NCBI GenBank assembly: GCA_965267425.1
Contig: OZ253959.1
Span: 2,232,001-2,296,000 of the forward strand
DNA from: G965267425 sp965267425
GTDB taxonomy: Bacteria > Bacteroidota > Bacteroidia > Flavobacteriales_E > Vicingaceae
DNA: 64,000 nucleotides
Direction: 5' to 3'
Shown here in pieces: positions 33,132 through 41,592 of this stretch. The number at the start of each line of letters is the position of its first letter. Positions within the stretch are counted from its first letter, which is position 1. Position numbers and translations under genes: made by a program. The notes beneath the pieces were generated by a model. That model searched no databases and was not told where the DNA came from. It was given only the letters and a program-made list of their open reading frames with translations.

Positions 33132-33737
33132 CTAAACAAATTCTGCAGATTCAACATGTAACGAATCATCCAGTTTATAAACTTTTGGCTGCCCGGTAGG
33201 GATTTCTACCTGCGTAATGTCTTCGCCACTCATTCCTTCTAAATGCATTATGAGGGCACGCAAACTATTACCATGGGCGGCTACAATTATGTTTTTTCCT
33301 TGTTGCAACAGCGGCTTGATTTCTTTTTCATAATAAGGAATCACACGTTCTGCTGTATCTTTTAAACTTTCACCATTGGGAGGGGCTATATCATAACTTC
33401 TTCTCCAAATATGTACTTGTTCGTCACCAAATTTTTCTCTGGTCTCATCCTTATCCAAACCTTGTAAATCCCCATACATGCGCTCATTTAACGCATTATT
33501 GCGAACTACTTCGATATGCTGCTGACCTGTTTTTTCCAAGATGATATTCAGTGTATTCTGTGCTCTTTTCAATCCAGATGTAAACGCTTTATCAAAGGTA
33601 AATTCGTTCAATTTTTCTCCAGCCTCTTCTGCTTCAGCAATCCCCTTTTCTGCCAATTCCACATCTTCCCAACCTGTGAATCGATTCGCTTTATTCCAAA
33701 CCGATTGTCCGTGCCTTACAATAATCAAATACCCCAT
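33132..33737 (-). CDS. gpmA: 2,3-bisphosphoglycerate-dependent phosphoglycerate mutase
   Basis: A 201-residue glycolytic enzyme interconverting 3- and 2-phosphoglycerate. It shows the phosphohistidine motif IVRHGQSVWNKANRFTGW, the acid loop LNERMYGDLQGLDK, EVHIWRRSYDIAPPNGESL-type substrate loop, and AAHGNSLRALIMHLEG with the second catalytic His. It is slightly shorter than E. coli GpmA, as usual in Bacteroidota. It starts 1 bp after elbB's stop. A more distant phosphatase of the same superfamily would lack the RRSYD and NRFTGW features. Confidence 0.94.
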   Translation of the reverse strand: MGYLIIVRHGQSVWNKANRFTGWEDVELAEKGIAEAEEAGEKLNEFTFDKAFTSGLKRAQNTLNIILEKTGQQHIEVVRNNALNERMYGDLQGLDKDETREKFGDEQVHIWRRSYDIAPPNGESLKDTAERVIPYYEKEIKPLLQQGKNIIVAAHGNSLRALIMHLEGMSGEDITQVEIPTGQPKVYKLDDSLHVESAEFV

Positions 33738-33738
33738 A

Positions 33739-34422
33739 TTAATTCACTAATTCAACCACTTTCTTAATGGCCTGTTCCACATTGTTTTTAATTTCCGAAA
33801 TGTTTGCTTCCATCATATAACAGGGTGCAGTAACAATTTTATTTTGTTCATCCACCAATATTTCTCGTACCGTTTTCATGGAACTTACAGCACCTGCAGC
33901 TTCCATTCCCTGGCTTATGGCATCAATTTCATACGGTGAAGACTCCGCTGTTGTTCCAACTGTCAAATTGGCTTTTACTCCTGAACCTTCCAATGCTTTG
34001 GCAACTGTAGTTGGGGCCATGCATAAAGCTGCAATGGGTTTATTGTTCATTACCATTTCATTGATCAGTCGCTTCACTTCAGCATGAATTTCACCTTCTG
34101 GACCTGAAAACGCCCATTTGGTCAAATTCTTAGCCACACCAAAACCACCCGGCATCACCAATGCGTCCAATTGATCATGGCTTACCTCTGAAATATTGTG
34201 GATGTTTCCTCTGGCAATTCTGGCAGATTCAACCAACACATTGCGCTGTTCATTCATTTCATCACCTGTGATGTGATTCACTACATGATGCTGATTCATA
34301 TCCGGAGCCATGCAAATTGCTTCCGCTCCACACTCGTGGATGGCCCACAAGGCGAAAACAGATTCCTGAATCTCAGAACCATCATATACTCCATTTCCAG
34401 AAAGTATTACGCCAATTTTCAT
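33739..34422 (-). CDS. elbB: ElbB-type isoprenoid biosynthesis glyoxalase (DJ-1/PfpI superfamily)
   Basis: A 227-residue class I glutamine amidotransferase-like protein. Family landmarks are GVILSGNGVYDGSEIQESV, ICMAPDMNQHHVVNH, ESARIARGNI, DALVMPGGFGVAKNL, and the elbow AALCMAPTTVAKAL with the nucleophilic Cys. ElbB shows weak glyoxalase activity and its gene was linked to isoprenoid synthesis in E. coli; its real role is unclear. It is the first gene of the minus-strand run down to the TonB receptor and has its own -7 element at 34439-34446. Confidence 0.92.
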   Translation of the reverse strand: MKIGVILSGNGVYDGSEIQESVFALWAIHECGAEAICMAPDMNQHHVVNHITGDEMNEQRNVLVESARIARGNIHNISEVSHDQLDALVMPGGFGVAKNLTKWAFSGPEGEIHAEVKRLINEMVMNNKPIAALCMAPTTVAKALEGSGVKANLTVGTTAESSPYEIDAISQGMEAAGAVSSMKTVREILVDEQNKIVTAPCYMMEANISEIKNNVEQAIKKVVELVN

Positions 34423-34438
34423 GATTCCAATTTTTTTA

Positions 34439-34446
34439 CAAAACTA
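34439..34446 (-). promoter_or_regulatory. -7 element TAGTTTTG upstream of elbB
   Basis: The minus-strand TAGTTTTG matches TAnnTTTG and lies 16 nt upstream of the elbB ATG, in the 50-bp gap after pepE. No -33 TTG is seen at the right spacing. Confidence 0.4.
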
Positions 34447-34472
34447 ATCAAAGCATACTGATAATACTATGA

Positions 34473-35180
34473 TCATATCAAAAACGATAGATCGCTATTT
34501 GAAGCCAGTTCTTCGGCATCTTTTCCTTGCCTGAACAATCTGGTTTGGTGCGCTCCTTTGAGTAGTTTCTCTTCTCCTTCCACATGAATCCAACTTCCTT
34601 CACGTAATCCAATAACTGGGATATCATTGTACACATGAAATTCTTTGATCCTGGTCTCCCGAGTCTCTCCCATGTGCTTTAATCCTTCTACCGGGTCCAA
34701 ATAGTGAGGATTTAAATTAGCATTGATAAACCCAAAGGCTTCAAAAGATGGTGGATATACAATAGGCATATCATTAGTGGTTTGAATGGATAACCCAGCC
34801 ATGTTTGAACCTGCACTTGTTCCCATGTATGGAATACCGGCGTGAACCATTTCTTTGATCGGGTCCATCAATCCACGACGATACAATTCTGTCAATAAGA
34901 CAAACGTATTGCCTCCACCCGTAAAAATGCCAGATGCATTCGACAATACATTTGTTGGATCCCCTTCTTCATGAATTCCCTTTAATTCAAACCCCAAAGC
35001 ATTGAACTTTTTCCTTGCTATTTCGGTGTATTCATCATGAGTATATCCCGATGGACGAGCAAATGGGACAAATACAACATGTCCATCAGTGGGAAAAAAT
35101 TGTTGAATTTCTTCTGAGCAATATTCCAAATAACTTCCTCCATGAATGGTGGAAGTGGAAAACAAACGCAATCGCATCAT
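34473..35180 (-). CDS. pepE: Dipeptidase E (peptidase S51)
   Basis: A 235-residue cytoplasmic serine peptidase that cleaves Asp-Xaa dipeptides. The nucleophile elbow YMGTSAGSNMAGLSI (Ser near 120) is embedded in a glutamine-amidotransferase-like fold. GIFTGGGNTFVLLTEL, FEAFGFINANLNPHY (near the His region) and IPVIGLREGSWIHVEG follow. The length equals PepE of enterobacteria. It overlaps the upstream leucyl aminopeptidase gene by 4 bp, forming a two-gene peptide-degradation operon. Confidence 0.94.
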   Translation of the reverse strand: MMRLRLFSTSTIHGGSYLEYCSEEIQQFFPTDGHVVFVPFARPSGYTHDEYTEIARKKFNALGFELKGIHEEGDPTNVLSNASGIFTGGGNTFVLLTELYRRGLMDPIKEMVHAGIPYMGTSAGSNMAGLSIQTTNDMPIVYPPSFEAFGFINANLNPHYLDPVEGLKHMGETRETRIKEFHVYNDIPVIGLREGSWIHVEGEEKLLKGAHQTRLFRQGKDAEELASNSDLSFLI

Positions 35181-36616
35181 TTAAATTTTTTCAGGAAATT
35201 ATACAATAACCTTACACCCACACCTGTGCCTCCTGCTCTGCGATATCCTTCTTCTTTCTTAATATGCGCTGGCCCTGCAATATCCAAATGAATCCACGGG
35301 TAATCCGTAAAATGTTGCAGGAATTTTCCGGCCGTGATGGCACCTCCTACCGGACCTCCCAAATTGGTCATATCTGCAACTTTCGAATTCAGCAATTCTT
35401 CATAATCTTTCCAGAAAGGCATTTCCGCTAGTCTTTCGTGAACTTCATCTCCGGAGTTTTTCAATTCATTTTTTCTCTTCTCATCAGCAGTACCCATCAT
35501 GGCAGATCCAAAAGACCCGGTAATGGCTGCAGCTGCTCCTGTCAATGTTGCCAGGTCAATCACCAATTCAGGTTTGTATTTTTTTGCATATGCCAACGCA
35601 TCTGCAAGAATCAATCTTCCCTCGGCATCCGTGTTTAATACCTCAACCGTTGTACCATCATACATTTTCAGAATATCATCTGCAACATACGCATCACTGT
35701 TCACTCGATTATCAGTGGCTGGAATCAAGCCAAGAACATGCAAAGGAAGTTTGTTTGAAGCCACAGCAGTTAATGTGCCAACAACAGCCGCAGCACCACC
35801 CATATCGGCCTTCATCGTTTGCATATATGCCCCTGGTTTAATATTGTATCCTCCCGTATCATAAACCACTCCTTTACCTACCAATATTATAGGTTTCTTG
35901 TTTTTGGCATTCCGAGGTTTCCACTCCAATATGTTAAACGTTGGTGGTTCAGAACTTCCTTTGTTTACTCCCAACAATCCACCCATTTTGAGCGCTTCAA
36001 TTTTAGCTTTTGAAAAAACCGTGACATTAAATCCTGCTGTTTTAGACAATTTCTTGATTTCAGCGGACAACCTTCTGGCTGTAAGAAAATTAACAGGTTC
36101 ATTCACCAAAGTTCGCGCAGCATTTGTAGCCTTAGTCACTTCCAATAGTTCTTTCCAGGATGCCTGAGAAACATCAGATAATACTTGCAGACTTTTAATG
36201 CCATACTTTACTTTTTCCTTTTTGTACTTGTCAAATCGATAATCCCTAAGTATCAAGCCTTCCACTAACGCAATCATTTGCTGTTGACTCAAAACATCAC
36301 TTCCATTATGAATGCGGACATTCCCAAAGTTTTCAGCTTTTAGCTTTCCATAAAGAACAGAAGCTTTTTGACGTAAAGACTCCAGATTTTCAGCATCGCT
36401 CAACGATTTATCGACAAAATAAATCAACGCAACCTGAGCACCACTGTCTTGAACAAAGACCCGGTGACTGGATTTTCCTTTTTTGATATCAGCAGTCAAC
36501 AATTTGGCATGTGAACTCAATTCTTTGATGGATTTGAGCGACTTCTGTGTTTGTAAAATATATATGTCGGCCGTTTGCTTTTGTACGGTCCATTTTTTGA
36601 TGGTAGCTATTTTCAA
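35177..36616 (-). CDS. Leucyl aminopeptidase, family M17
   Basis: A dizinc/dimanganese exopeptidase. The catalytic block has VGKGVVYDTGGYNIKPG (Lys and Asp ligands), MKADMGGAAAVVGTL, and the M17 signature NTDAEGRLILADAL near residue 325; the ATITAGKFLQHF-like C-terminal part and PWIHLDIAGPA complete it. A frame from ATG 36709 exists, but its first 31 residues are unlike the family and lie upstream of a -7 element (36643-36650). TTG 36616 gives KIATIKKWTV and 479 residues, the normal size. It is co-transcribed with pepE. Confidence 0.9.
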   Translation of the reverse strand: MKIATIKKWTVQKQTADIYILQTQKSLKSIKELSSHAKLLTADIKKGKSSHRVFVQDSGAQVALIYFVDKSLSDAENLESLRQKASVLYGKLKAENFGNVRIHNGSDVLSQQQMIALVEGLILRDYRFDKYKKEKVKYGIKSLQVLSDVSQASWKELLEVTKATNAARTLVNEPVNFLTARRLSAEIKKLSKTAGFNVTVFSKAKIEALKMGGLLGVNKGSSEPPTFNILEWKPRNAKNKKPIILVGKGVVYDTGGYNIKPGAYMQTMKADMGGAAAVVGTLTAVASNKLPLHVLGLIPATDNRVNSDAYVADDILKMYDGTTVEVLNTDAEGRLILADALAYAKKYKPELVIDLATLTGAAAAITGSFGSAMMGTADEKRKNELKNSGDEVHERLAEMPFWKDYEELLNSKVADMTNLGGPVGGAITAGKFLQHFTDYPWIHLDIAGPAHIKKEEGYRRAGGTGVGVRLLYNFLKKFK

Positions 36617-36642
36617 AATGAATGATCTAATGATTGAGTATG

Positions 36643-36650
36643 CAAAAATA
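36643..36650 (-). promoter_or_regulatory. -7 element TATTTTTG upstream of the aminopeptidase
   Basis: Minus-strand TATTTTTG, an exact TAnnTTTG box 26 nt upstream of TTG 36616. A TTG lies 15 nt further upstream, slightly closer than the usual 17-23. It supports the shorter aminopeptidase start. Confidence 0.45.
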
Positions 36651-36736
36651 ATAAACACGTGTACCCAATGCGTTTTTCTGTCATAATATTTAAAGGTTGA
36701 GGTGTTCATTTTTTTAGTCTTGCCTAAATATTTTAT

Positions 36737-36744
36737 TACATTTG
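36737..36744 (+). promoter_or_regulatory. -7 element TACATTTG upstream of the DtxR-type regulator
   Basis: An exact TAnnTTTG box 8 nt before ATG 36753, giving a nearly leaderless transcript if used. I could not identify a palindromic DtxR/MntR operator with certainty in this gap. Confidence 0.4.
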
Positions 36745-36752
36745 CTTAAATT

Positions 36753-37409
36753 ATGAAACAGATATCTCAGGAGAATTACCTCAAAGCGATATACTGGATT
36801 ACCGATAAGCAAGGTCATGCAGGCACAAATGATATTGCCCAAAGATTGCATACCAAGGCATCTTCAGTCACCGACATGGTAAAAAAACTTTCTGAAAAGA
36901 AATTGTTGAAATACACTCCTTATCAAGGTGTAGCATTGACCAAAAAAGGAACTACTGAAGCCCTTAAGGTAATTCGCAAACACCGTTTATGGGAGGTTTT
37001 TCTGGTGGACAAACTCCAATTCAAATGGGATGAAGTGCATGATATTGCGGAACAAATGGAACATGTGGATTCCAAGGAATTGATAGAACGATTGGACGAA
37101 TATTTAGGAAAACCAGATTTCGACCCCCATGGTGATCCAATTCCAGATGAAAATGGTTCCATTGCAACCATTGAGACTGTTTTGTTAACTGAAATGAAAA
37201 CCGGTGATTCAGGAATTGTAACCGGAGTGGTGGATTCTTCCACTTCCCTGTTGCAGCATCTTGAAAATTTACAAATTGGTATCGGATCTAAAATTCGGAT
37301 CAAAAATGTTATTCCATATGATCATTCCATGGAAATTGTTTTAGGAACCAAGCAAGATTTGGTGATTTCGGAAATGGTCGGAAAAAATATAATGGTAAAG
37401 AGAAAATGA
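36753..37409 (+). CDS. Metal-dependent transcriptional regulator, DtxR/MntR family
   Basis: A 218-residue iron- or manganese-dependent repressor. The winged helix is ISQENYLKAIYWITDK, IAQRLHTKASSVTDMVKKL (recognition helix) and VALTKKGTTEALKVIRKHRL. The metal-binding and dimerisation domain shows WEVFLVDKLQF, WDEVHDIAEQMEHV and FDPHGDPIP, with conserved His and Glu ligands. A FeoA/SH3-like C-terminal domain (about 148-218) follows. It overlaps the ZIP transporter gene by 4 bp, so regulator and transporter are co-translated and probably autoregulated by the transported metal. Whether it senses Mn, Fe or Zn cannot be read from sequence. Confidence 0.93.
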   Translation: MKQISQENYLKAIYWITDKQGHAGTNDIAQRLHTKASSVTDMVKKLSEKKLLKYTPYQGVALTKKGTTEALKVIRKHRLWEVFLVDKLQFKWDEVHDIAEQMEHVDSKELIERLDEYLGKPDFDPHGDPIPDENGSIATIETVLLTEMKTGDSGIVTGVVDSSTSLLQHLENLQIGIGSKIRIKNVIPYDHSMEIVLGTKQDLVISEMVGKNIMVKRK

Positions 37410-38236
37410 TGGATTTTGAAACCATAAAAACAAGCTTTCTGGCCTTGCATCCTGTGTGGCAAGCTTTAATTGCTACAACATTCACCTGGTTGATGACAGC
37501 CGCTGGTGCATCTTTGGTATTTTTCTTCAAAACCATGCGGCGGAAATTTCTGGATACCATGCTCGGGTTTACTGGAGGAGTTATGATTGCAGCGAGTTTT
37601 TGGTCTCTACTTGCTCCTTCCATTGAAATGGCTGAAGAAATGGGCACTCCTGGATACATCCCAGCGGCCATTGGATTTTCGTTGGGGGCATTGTTTTTAT
37701 TTGGATTAGACCGGGTAATTCCTCATTTGCATTTAAATGAAAAGCTGTCCAACAAGGAAGGTATTGAAACGAATTGGAACAGAACTGTTTTGTTGGTATT
37801 GGCCATTACATTGCACAATATTCCCGAAGGGTTGGCCGTGGGTGTGGCATTTGGAGCCATAGCAACCGGCATGCCTCATGCAGAATTGGGGGCGGCTGTG
37901 GCGTTGGCATTGGGTATTGGCATTCAGAATTTTCCCGAGGGGATTGCTGTGGCCATGCCTTTACGTCGACAGGGTGTAAGTCGTTGGAAGAGTTTTTGGT
38001 GGGGTCAACTTTCGGCCATTGTTGAACCCGTTGCTGGAGTATTAGGAGCATTAGCTGTGATTGTAGCTCAACCCATTTTACCTTATGCATTGGCGTTTGC
38101 CGCAGGTGCCATGATATATGTGGTCATTGAAGAAGTGGTGCCGGAAACCCAACAAGATAAATACACTGACTTTGCAACACTTGGACTGGTCGGCGGATTT
38201 GTGGTTATGATGATATTGGACGTGGCACTAGGCTAA
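37406..38236 (+). CDS. ZIP family metal transporter
   Basis: A 276-residue inner membrane transporter with eight predicted helices. The metal-binding helices are TLHNIPEGLAVGVAFGA (H-N-x2-E-G) and GIQNFPEGIAVAMPLRRQG. The variable loop between helices 3 and 4 carries HLHLNEK with three potential ligands nearby. ZIP proteins move Zn, Fe or Mn into the cytoplasm. The gene starts at ATG 37406 within the regulator stop (ATGATGG also allows 37409), so its expression follows the DtxR-type regulator. It converges with the sigma factor gene and overlaps it by 4 bp. Confidence 0.92.
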   Translation: MMDFETIKTSFLALHPVWQALIATTFTWLMTAAGASLVFFFKTMRRKFLDTMLGFTGGVMIAASFWSLLAPSIEMAEEMGTPGYIPAAIGFSLGALFLFGLDRVIPHLHLNEKLSNKEGIETNWNRTVLLVLAITLHNIPEGLAVGVAFGAIATGMPHAELGAAVALALGIGIQNFPEGIAVAMPLRRQGVSRWKSFWWGQLSAIVEPVAGVLGALAVIVAQPILPYALAFAAGAMIYVVIEEVVPETQQDKYTDFATLGLVGGFVVMMILDVALG

Positions 38237-39492
38237 TTGAGACTATACAATTTTCTCCACTCGTCCCTTTTTCTCATTAAGAATTTCTTTTCGGCCTGAT
38301 TAGCCACCAAGGAAATGGCCTTGTCAATGCTGGAAAGTGCTATTTCGAAATGTTCAAGATGAAAATGAATCTCAGCAAAAATGGCTTGATACAAATAATG
38401 ATCCATAAAAGCCTTGTGTTTGTTCAATGCCAACATCTGTTCCAAAGCCTCCATTGAACCATGAACTTTTTCAACAATGACAATTCTGTTCAGCTTGACC
38501 AATGCAGCATCACTAATACCAATCCAGCAATCATAAACTTCTAAAATTTCCTTCCAATTTACTGATGCATGATTTTCTGCAGTGCAGTAATAACTTTCAA
38601 TTCCTGCATGCAGGTGATATTCAGATAAAATATCTCCTTGAGCGGATTCTTGCAAGTATTTAATACCCATGGAGATCAATTCCTTGTCCCAATATTCTCG
38701 TTGTTGATTCTCCAGGGTAATGATATATCCATTGAGATCAATTCTTGAATCAAAACGAGCCACTTTAAAACACATCAGCGAAAGTAAAGCGCTTAATTCT
38801 GTAGACTTGGTGAGTGGGTTAGAATGCAATATCAAAGCTAATCGAATAGCTTCTATGCATAAATCTCTTTTGATGAGTTGCTCTCCTTCAGAAGCCTTGT
38901 ACCCTTCGTTAAAAATCAAAAACAATGTTTTTAAAACACTTTCTATTCTTGGCAATAAATCTGACCCTTCAGGAACTTTTAAGTGTCCAACTTTGTTTTT
39001 GAAATTGACTTTGGCTCGAGAAAGTGCCTTTTTGGTAGCCTCTTGATTTTTGAGCAAGGCATTGGAGATTTCTCTGACATTTAAACCTCCTAGAAACCTC
39101 AAGCTCAAAATAATTCTTTCAGATTGTGTGAGATCCGGATGACAACAAGCAAACATCATTTGAAGTTGTTCATCCGCAATTTCTCCAGATACTAAGGGAT
39201 CACGATTTTCCTGAACGAGGTAGTCCAAAGAATCATCAACGGAAACATGTTTGTTATCCTTTCTTAGAAAATCGATTAATCCATTGTTGGAAACTTTATA
39301 CAACCACGCCTCAGGTTTTTCTGGCCATCCGTTAAAGGGCCATACTTGCATGGCTTTGATCAACGCTTCTTGAACGGCATCTTCAATGGCTGATAAATAA
39401 TGAACACCATACCGAGAAACCAGCATAGATACAATGACTCCATACTGATGCCTAAAAAAATGATCTAGTTGTTGATCCTGAGATAAATCCAT
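38233..39492 (-). CDS. ECF42-type sigma factor with C-terminal extension (DUF6596-like)
   Basis: A 419-residue sigma-70 family protein. Region 2 (about 10-85) has VSRYGVHYLSAIEDAVQEAL and PEAWLYKVSNNGLIDFLRK; region 4 (about 105-165) has FACCHPDLTQSERIILSLRF and FLGGLNVREISNALL. The remaining ~250 residues form the alpha-helical TPR-like extension of ECF42 (SLMCFKVARFDSR, YYCTAENHASVNWKEIL, ALNKHKAFMDHYLY). ECF42 sigmas work without a classical anti-sigma and lie next to DGPF/YCII proteins, as here at 39533-39889. A GC-rich hairpin sits right before its ATG. The target genes are unknown. Confidence 0.92.
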   Translation of the reverse strand: MDLSQDQQLDHFFRHQYGVIVSMLVSRYGVHYLSAIEDAVQEALIKAMQVWPFNGWPEKPEAWLYKVSNNGLIDFLRKDNKHVSVDDSLDYLVQENRDPLVSGEIADEQLQMMFACCHPDLTQSERIILSLRFLGGLNVREISNALLKNQEATKKALSRAKVNFKNKVGHLKVPEGSDLLPRIESVLKTLFLIFNEGYKASEGEQLIKRDLCIEAIRLALILHSNPLTKSTELSALLSLMCFKVARFDSRIDLNGYIITLENQQREYWDKELISMGIKYLQESAQGDILSEYHLHAGIESYYCTAENHASVNWKEILEVYDCWIGISDAALVKLNRIVIVEKVHGSMEALEQMLALNKHKAFMDHYLYQAIFAEIHFHLEHFEIALSSIDKAISLVANQAEKKFLMRKRDEWRKLYSLN

Positions 39493-39525
39493 ATAAAAGC
39501 CGGGCGCTAATGTTAACCGCCCGGC
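39493..39525 (-). terminator. GC-rich hairpin plus T-run between DGPF gene and ECF42 sigma gene
   Basis: On the minus strand the stem GCCGGGCG (39525-39518), loop GTTAACATTAG and CGCCCGGC (39506-39499) are followed by TTTTAT and then directly by the sigma ATG (39492). This is a terminator or attenuator structure placed inside a two-gene unit. It should reduce or gate sigma expression. Confidence 0.65.
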
Positions 39526-39532
39526 AAATATT

Positions 39533-39889
39533 TTACATGTCCATGCTCATGATTTCTCTTACTTCCACATGGCCGTCGTTTTCAAAGATTGGACAACCTT
39601 TTGATATTTCAACAGCCTCATCCAAGCTTCCCGCGTTTACTATCAAATAGCCACCAACAATTTCCTTTCCCTCGGTAAAAGGACCATCAGTTACCATAGA
39701 ACCAGATTGACGAACAACTTTACCTTCTTTTGATAATGGTAATCCATCAACGAGTTTTCCATTTTCGGCCAAACCTTTCATCCATGCTCCCCATTGCTCC
39801 ATGTGTTTTTGAGAATCTTCAGGTGACAATTCTTCCATTCTGGCATCACCACCTCTAAATAGATACATATACTTTGACATAACTTTCAA
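39533..39889 (-). CDS. YCII/DGPF-domain protein partner of ECF42 sigma
   Basis: A 118-residue ferredoxin-like-fold protein. YMYLFRGGDARMEELSPED, MEQWGAWMKGLAENGKLVDG, VTDGPFTEGKEIVGGYLIV (containing the DGPF motif) and AVEISKGCPIFENDGHVEVREI define it. In known ECF42 systems DGPF proteins are encoded beside the sigma factor and are among its targets. It precedes the sigma gene by 40 bp with a strong hairpin in the gap. The start could also be at ATG 39880 (MSKYMYLF), the more conserved Met. Confidence 0.92.
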   Translation of the reverse strand: MKVMSKYMYLFRGGDARMEELSPEDSQKHMEQWGAWMKGLAENGKLVDGLPLSKEGKVVRQSGSMVTDGPFTEGKEIVGGYLIVNAGSLDEAVEISKGCPIFENDGHVEVREIMSMDM

Positions 39890-40018
39890 TTTTTTATGAA
39901 TTTAACAATGATTATTTTCAAACTAACGGATGAGAAAAACAAAAAGGGACATCCAACTAAAATTATTTTTGAAATGAATTGTTCCATTTATTTGTAAATT
40001 CATTCAACGTAACCTTTT

Positions 40019-41539
40019 ATGAATATTACACCTATCAATATTCGTTTATTTCGTTGGATAGCCTTTTATATTTTTCTTGCATTTGGGAATATCTTGCATG
40101 CTCAATTGAATAGACATTGGGCACAGCTCTTTAATGAAGAAGCTTCCCTTGTGGCGGGCTCAGTGGTTGGAGGAGGCGCTGCCAGCAGTTCTATATTTTA
40201 TAATCCGGCATCCATTTCAGAATTTACCGACAACAGCCTTACTGTTAACGCAAGCTTGTTTACATTAAAGTATTACAAAGCAACCAATGCGTTGGGCAAT
40301 GATATGGATCTTTCGGATTATGAATTTGAAATATATCCAAGATTTGTGGCCTTTATCATAGAATCAAAAAAGTACCCCAAACGAAAACTTGAGATAGCTA
40401 TATTGACTAAAAACAATGTGAATTTCAGATTCGAAGATTTTATAGAACAGAAGGCAGATGTCAATTCAGCATTATCCGGAGCAGAGATTCATATAACCGA
40501 TTTTATCAACCGACAGCGATATAACGAAACATGGGCCGGAATAGGAAGATCGCATGAAATAAACGAATCTTTTTCCTTAGGCTGGAGCCTATTTGGTGTA
40601 TATAAATTTATGGAATACATGAATCGTCAAAATATTAAAATCATACCCCAGTCCGACACCGTTTTTGTTAATGGGAACCCTGTTCCTGCCTATATTTCTG
40701 AATATGCCGAAAACGAAAGATTCAGGGTTAACAATTATCGGGCGTTGCTAAAAATTGGAGGATTATGGACGTATGATACCTGGTCATTTGGATGGAACAT
40801 AACCACTCCTTCAATATTGGTATTTTCCGGCGCCACACAAGGAACAATTGAGGTTTCCTCTACGAATGTCAAAACGGATGCTGATTTACCACCATCAAGC
40901 AGCGCCTATATTGAGCATCAAGATGATATGCGCTCGGATTTTAAAGATCCAGGATCCGTGGCGGTTGGTGCAACGTACAAAGGATCCGATCCGAATTCAG
41001 TATTTTCCGTTAGTGCTGAATACTTTTTTGGCCTGGAATCGTATAAAATCCTGGAAGGTGAATCAGGAAGAGGTATTTCATCAAACAACGCTAATGGAAT
41101 TGTATTAACGGACGAACCACTCACCTACATTCATGGTGCCAAGCCGGTGTTAAACGCTGCAATTGGGTACAAATGGTATGTTTCTGAAAACCTCAAATTA
41201 CTAACAGGTTTCAGAACGGATTTTAATTATATGAAGAATCACGAGTTAGAAAATTTTGAGTCCTATAATACCATTAAACAATTGAATTTTGATGTATACC
41301 ATTTAACGGCAGGAACCCGTTTGACTATCAAAAACCACTATGTATTTGCTGGGTTGCAATATTCCTTTGGACAAGAAGAAGGCCAATCACAGTTTATAAA
41401 TGTTACGGAAATAGACGAATTCAATTCAATAGAAGGTAAACCCTTTCAGGGAGTTCGTCAAAACAATGTAGATATATTATTCCGCTCGTTGAGTTTGTTT
41501 TTTGGAGTAAACTTCAATTTTGTCAAATCTACCCCTTAA
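40019..41539 (+). CDS. Outer membrane beta-barrel protein (FadL/OmpP1-like)
   Basis: A 506-residue protein with a long signal segment ending GNILHAQ. The mature N-terminus AQLFNEEASLVAGSVVGGG, then SSSIFYNPASISEFTDNSL, resembles FadL/OmpP1 proteins that place an N-terminal plug with an NPA motif in a 14-strand barrel. Many later strands alternate (LEIAILTKNNVNFRF, SFSLGWSLFGVYKF, TWSFGWNITTPSILVF, VSAEYFFGLE, LLTGFRTDFNY, HYVFAGLQYSFGQ) and it ends SLSLFFGVNFNFVK. It is probably a channel for hydrophobic compounds, although the substrate is unknown. The gene is monocistronic. Confidence 0.72.
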   Translation: MNITPINIRLFRWIAFYIFLAFGNILHAQLNRHWAQLFNEEASLVAGSVVGGGAASSSIFYNPASISEFTDNSLTVNASLFTLKYYKATNALGNDMDLSDYEFEIYPRFVAFIIESKKYPKRKLEIAILTKNNVNFRFEDFIEQKADVNSALSGAEIHITDFINRQRYNETWAGIGRSHEINESFSLGWSLFGVYKFMEYMNRQNIKIIPQSDTVFVNGNPVPAYISEYAENERFRVNNYRALLKIGGLWTYDTWSFGWNITTPSILVFSGATQGTIEVSSTNVKTDADLPPSSSAYIEHQDDMRSDFKDPGSVAVGATYKGSDPNSVFSVSAEYFFGLESYKILEGESGRGISSNNANGIVLTDEPLTYIHGAKPVLNAAIGYKWYVSENLKLLTGFRTDFNYMKNHELENFESYNTIKQLNFDVYHLTAGTRLTIKNHYVFAGLQYSFGQEEGQSQFINVTEIDEFNSIEGKPFQGVRQNNVDILFRSLSLFFGVNFNFVKSTP

Positions 41540-41592
41540 GCTGCAATAGGCTGTGTGCATATGAATTGGAGGAATTTGGATATCTTTACGAT

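Noticed and set aside
36617..36709. Extended aminopeptidase N-terminus from ATG 36709
   Set aside because: The extra 31 residues are unlike the M17 family and lie upstream of a -7 element; TTG 36616 matches family length.
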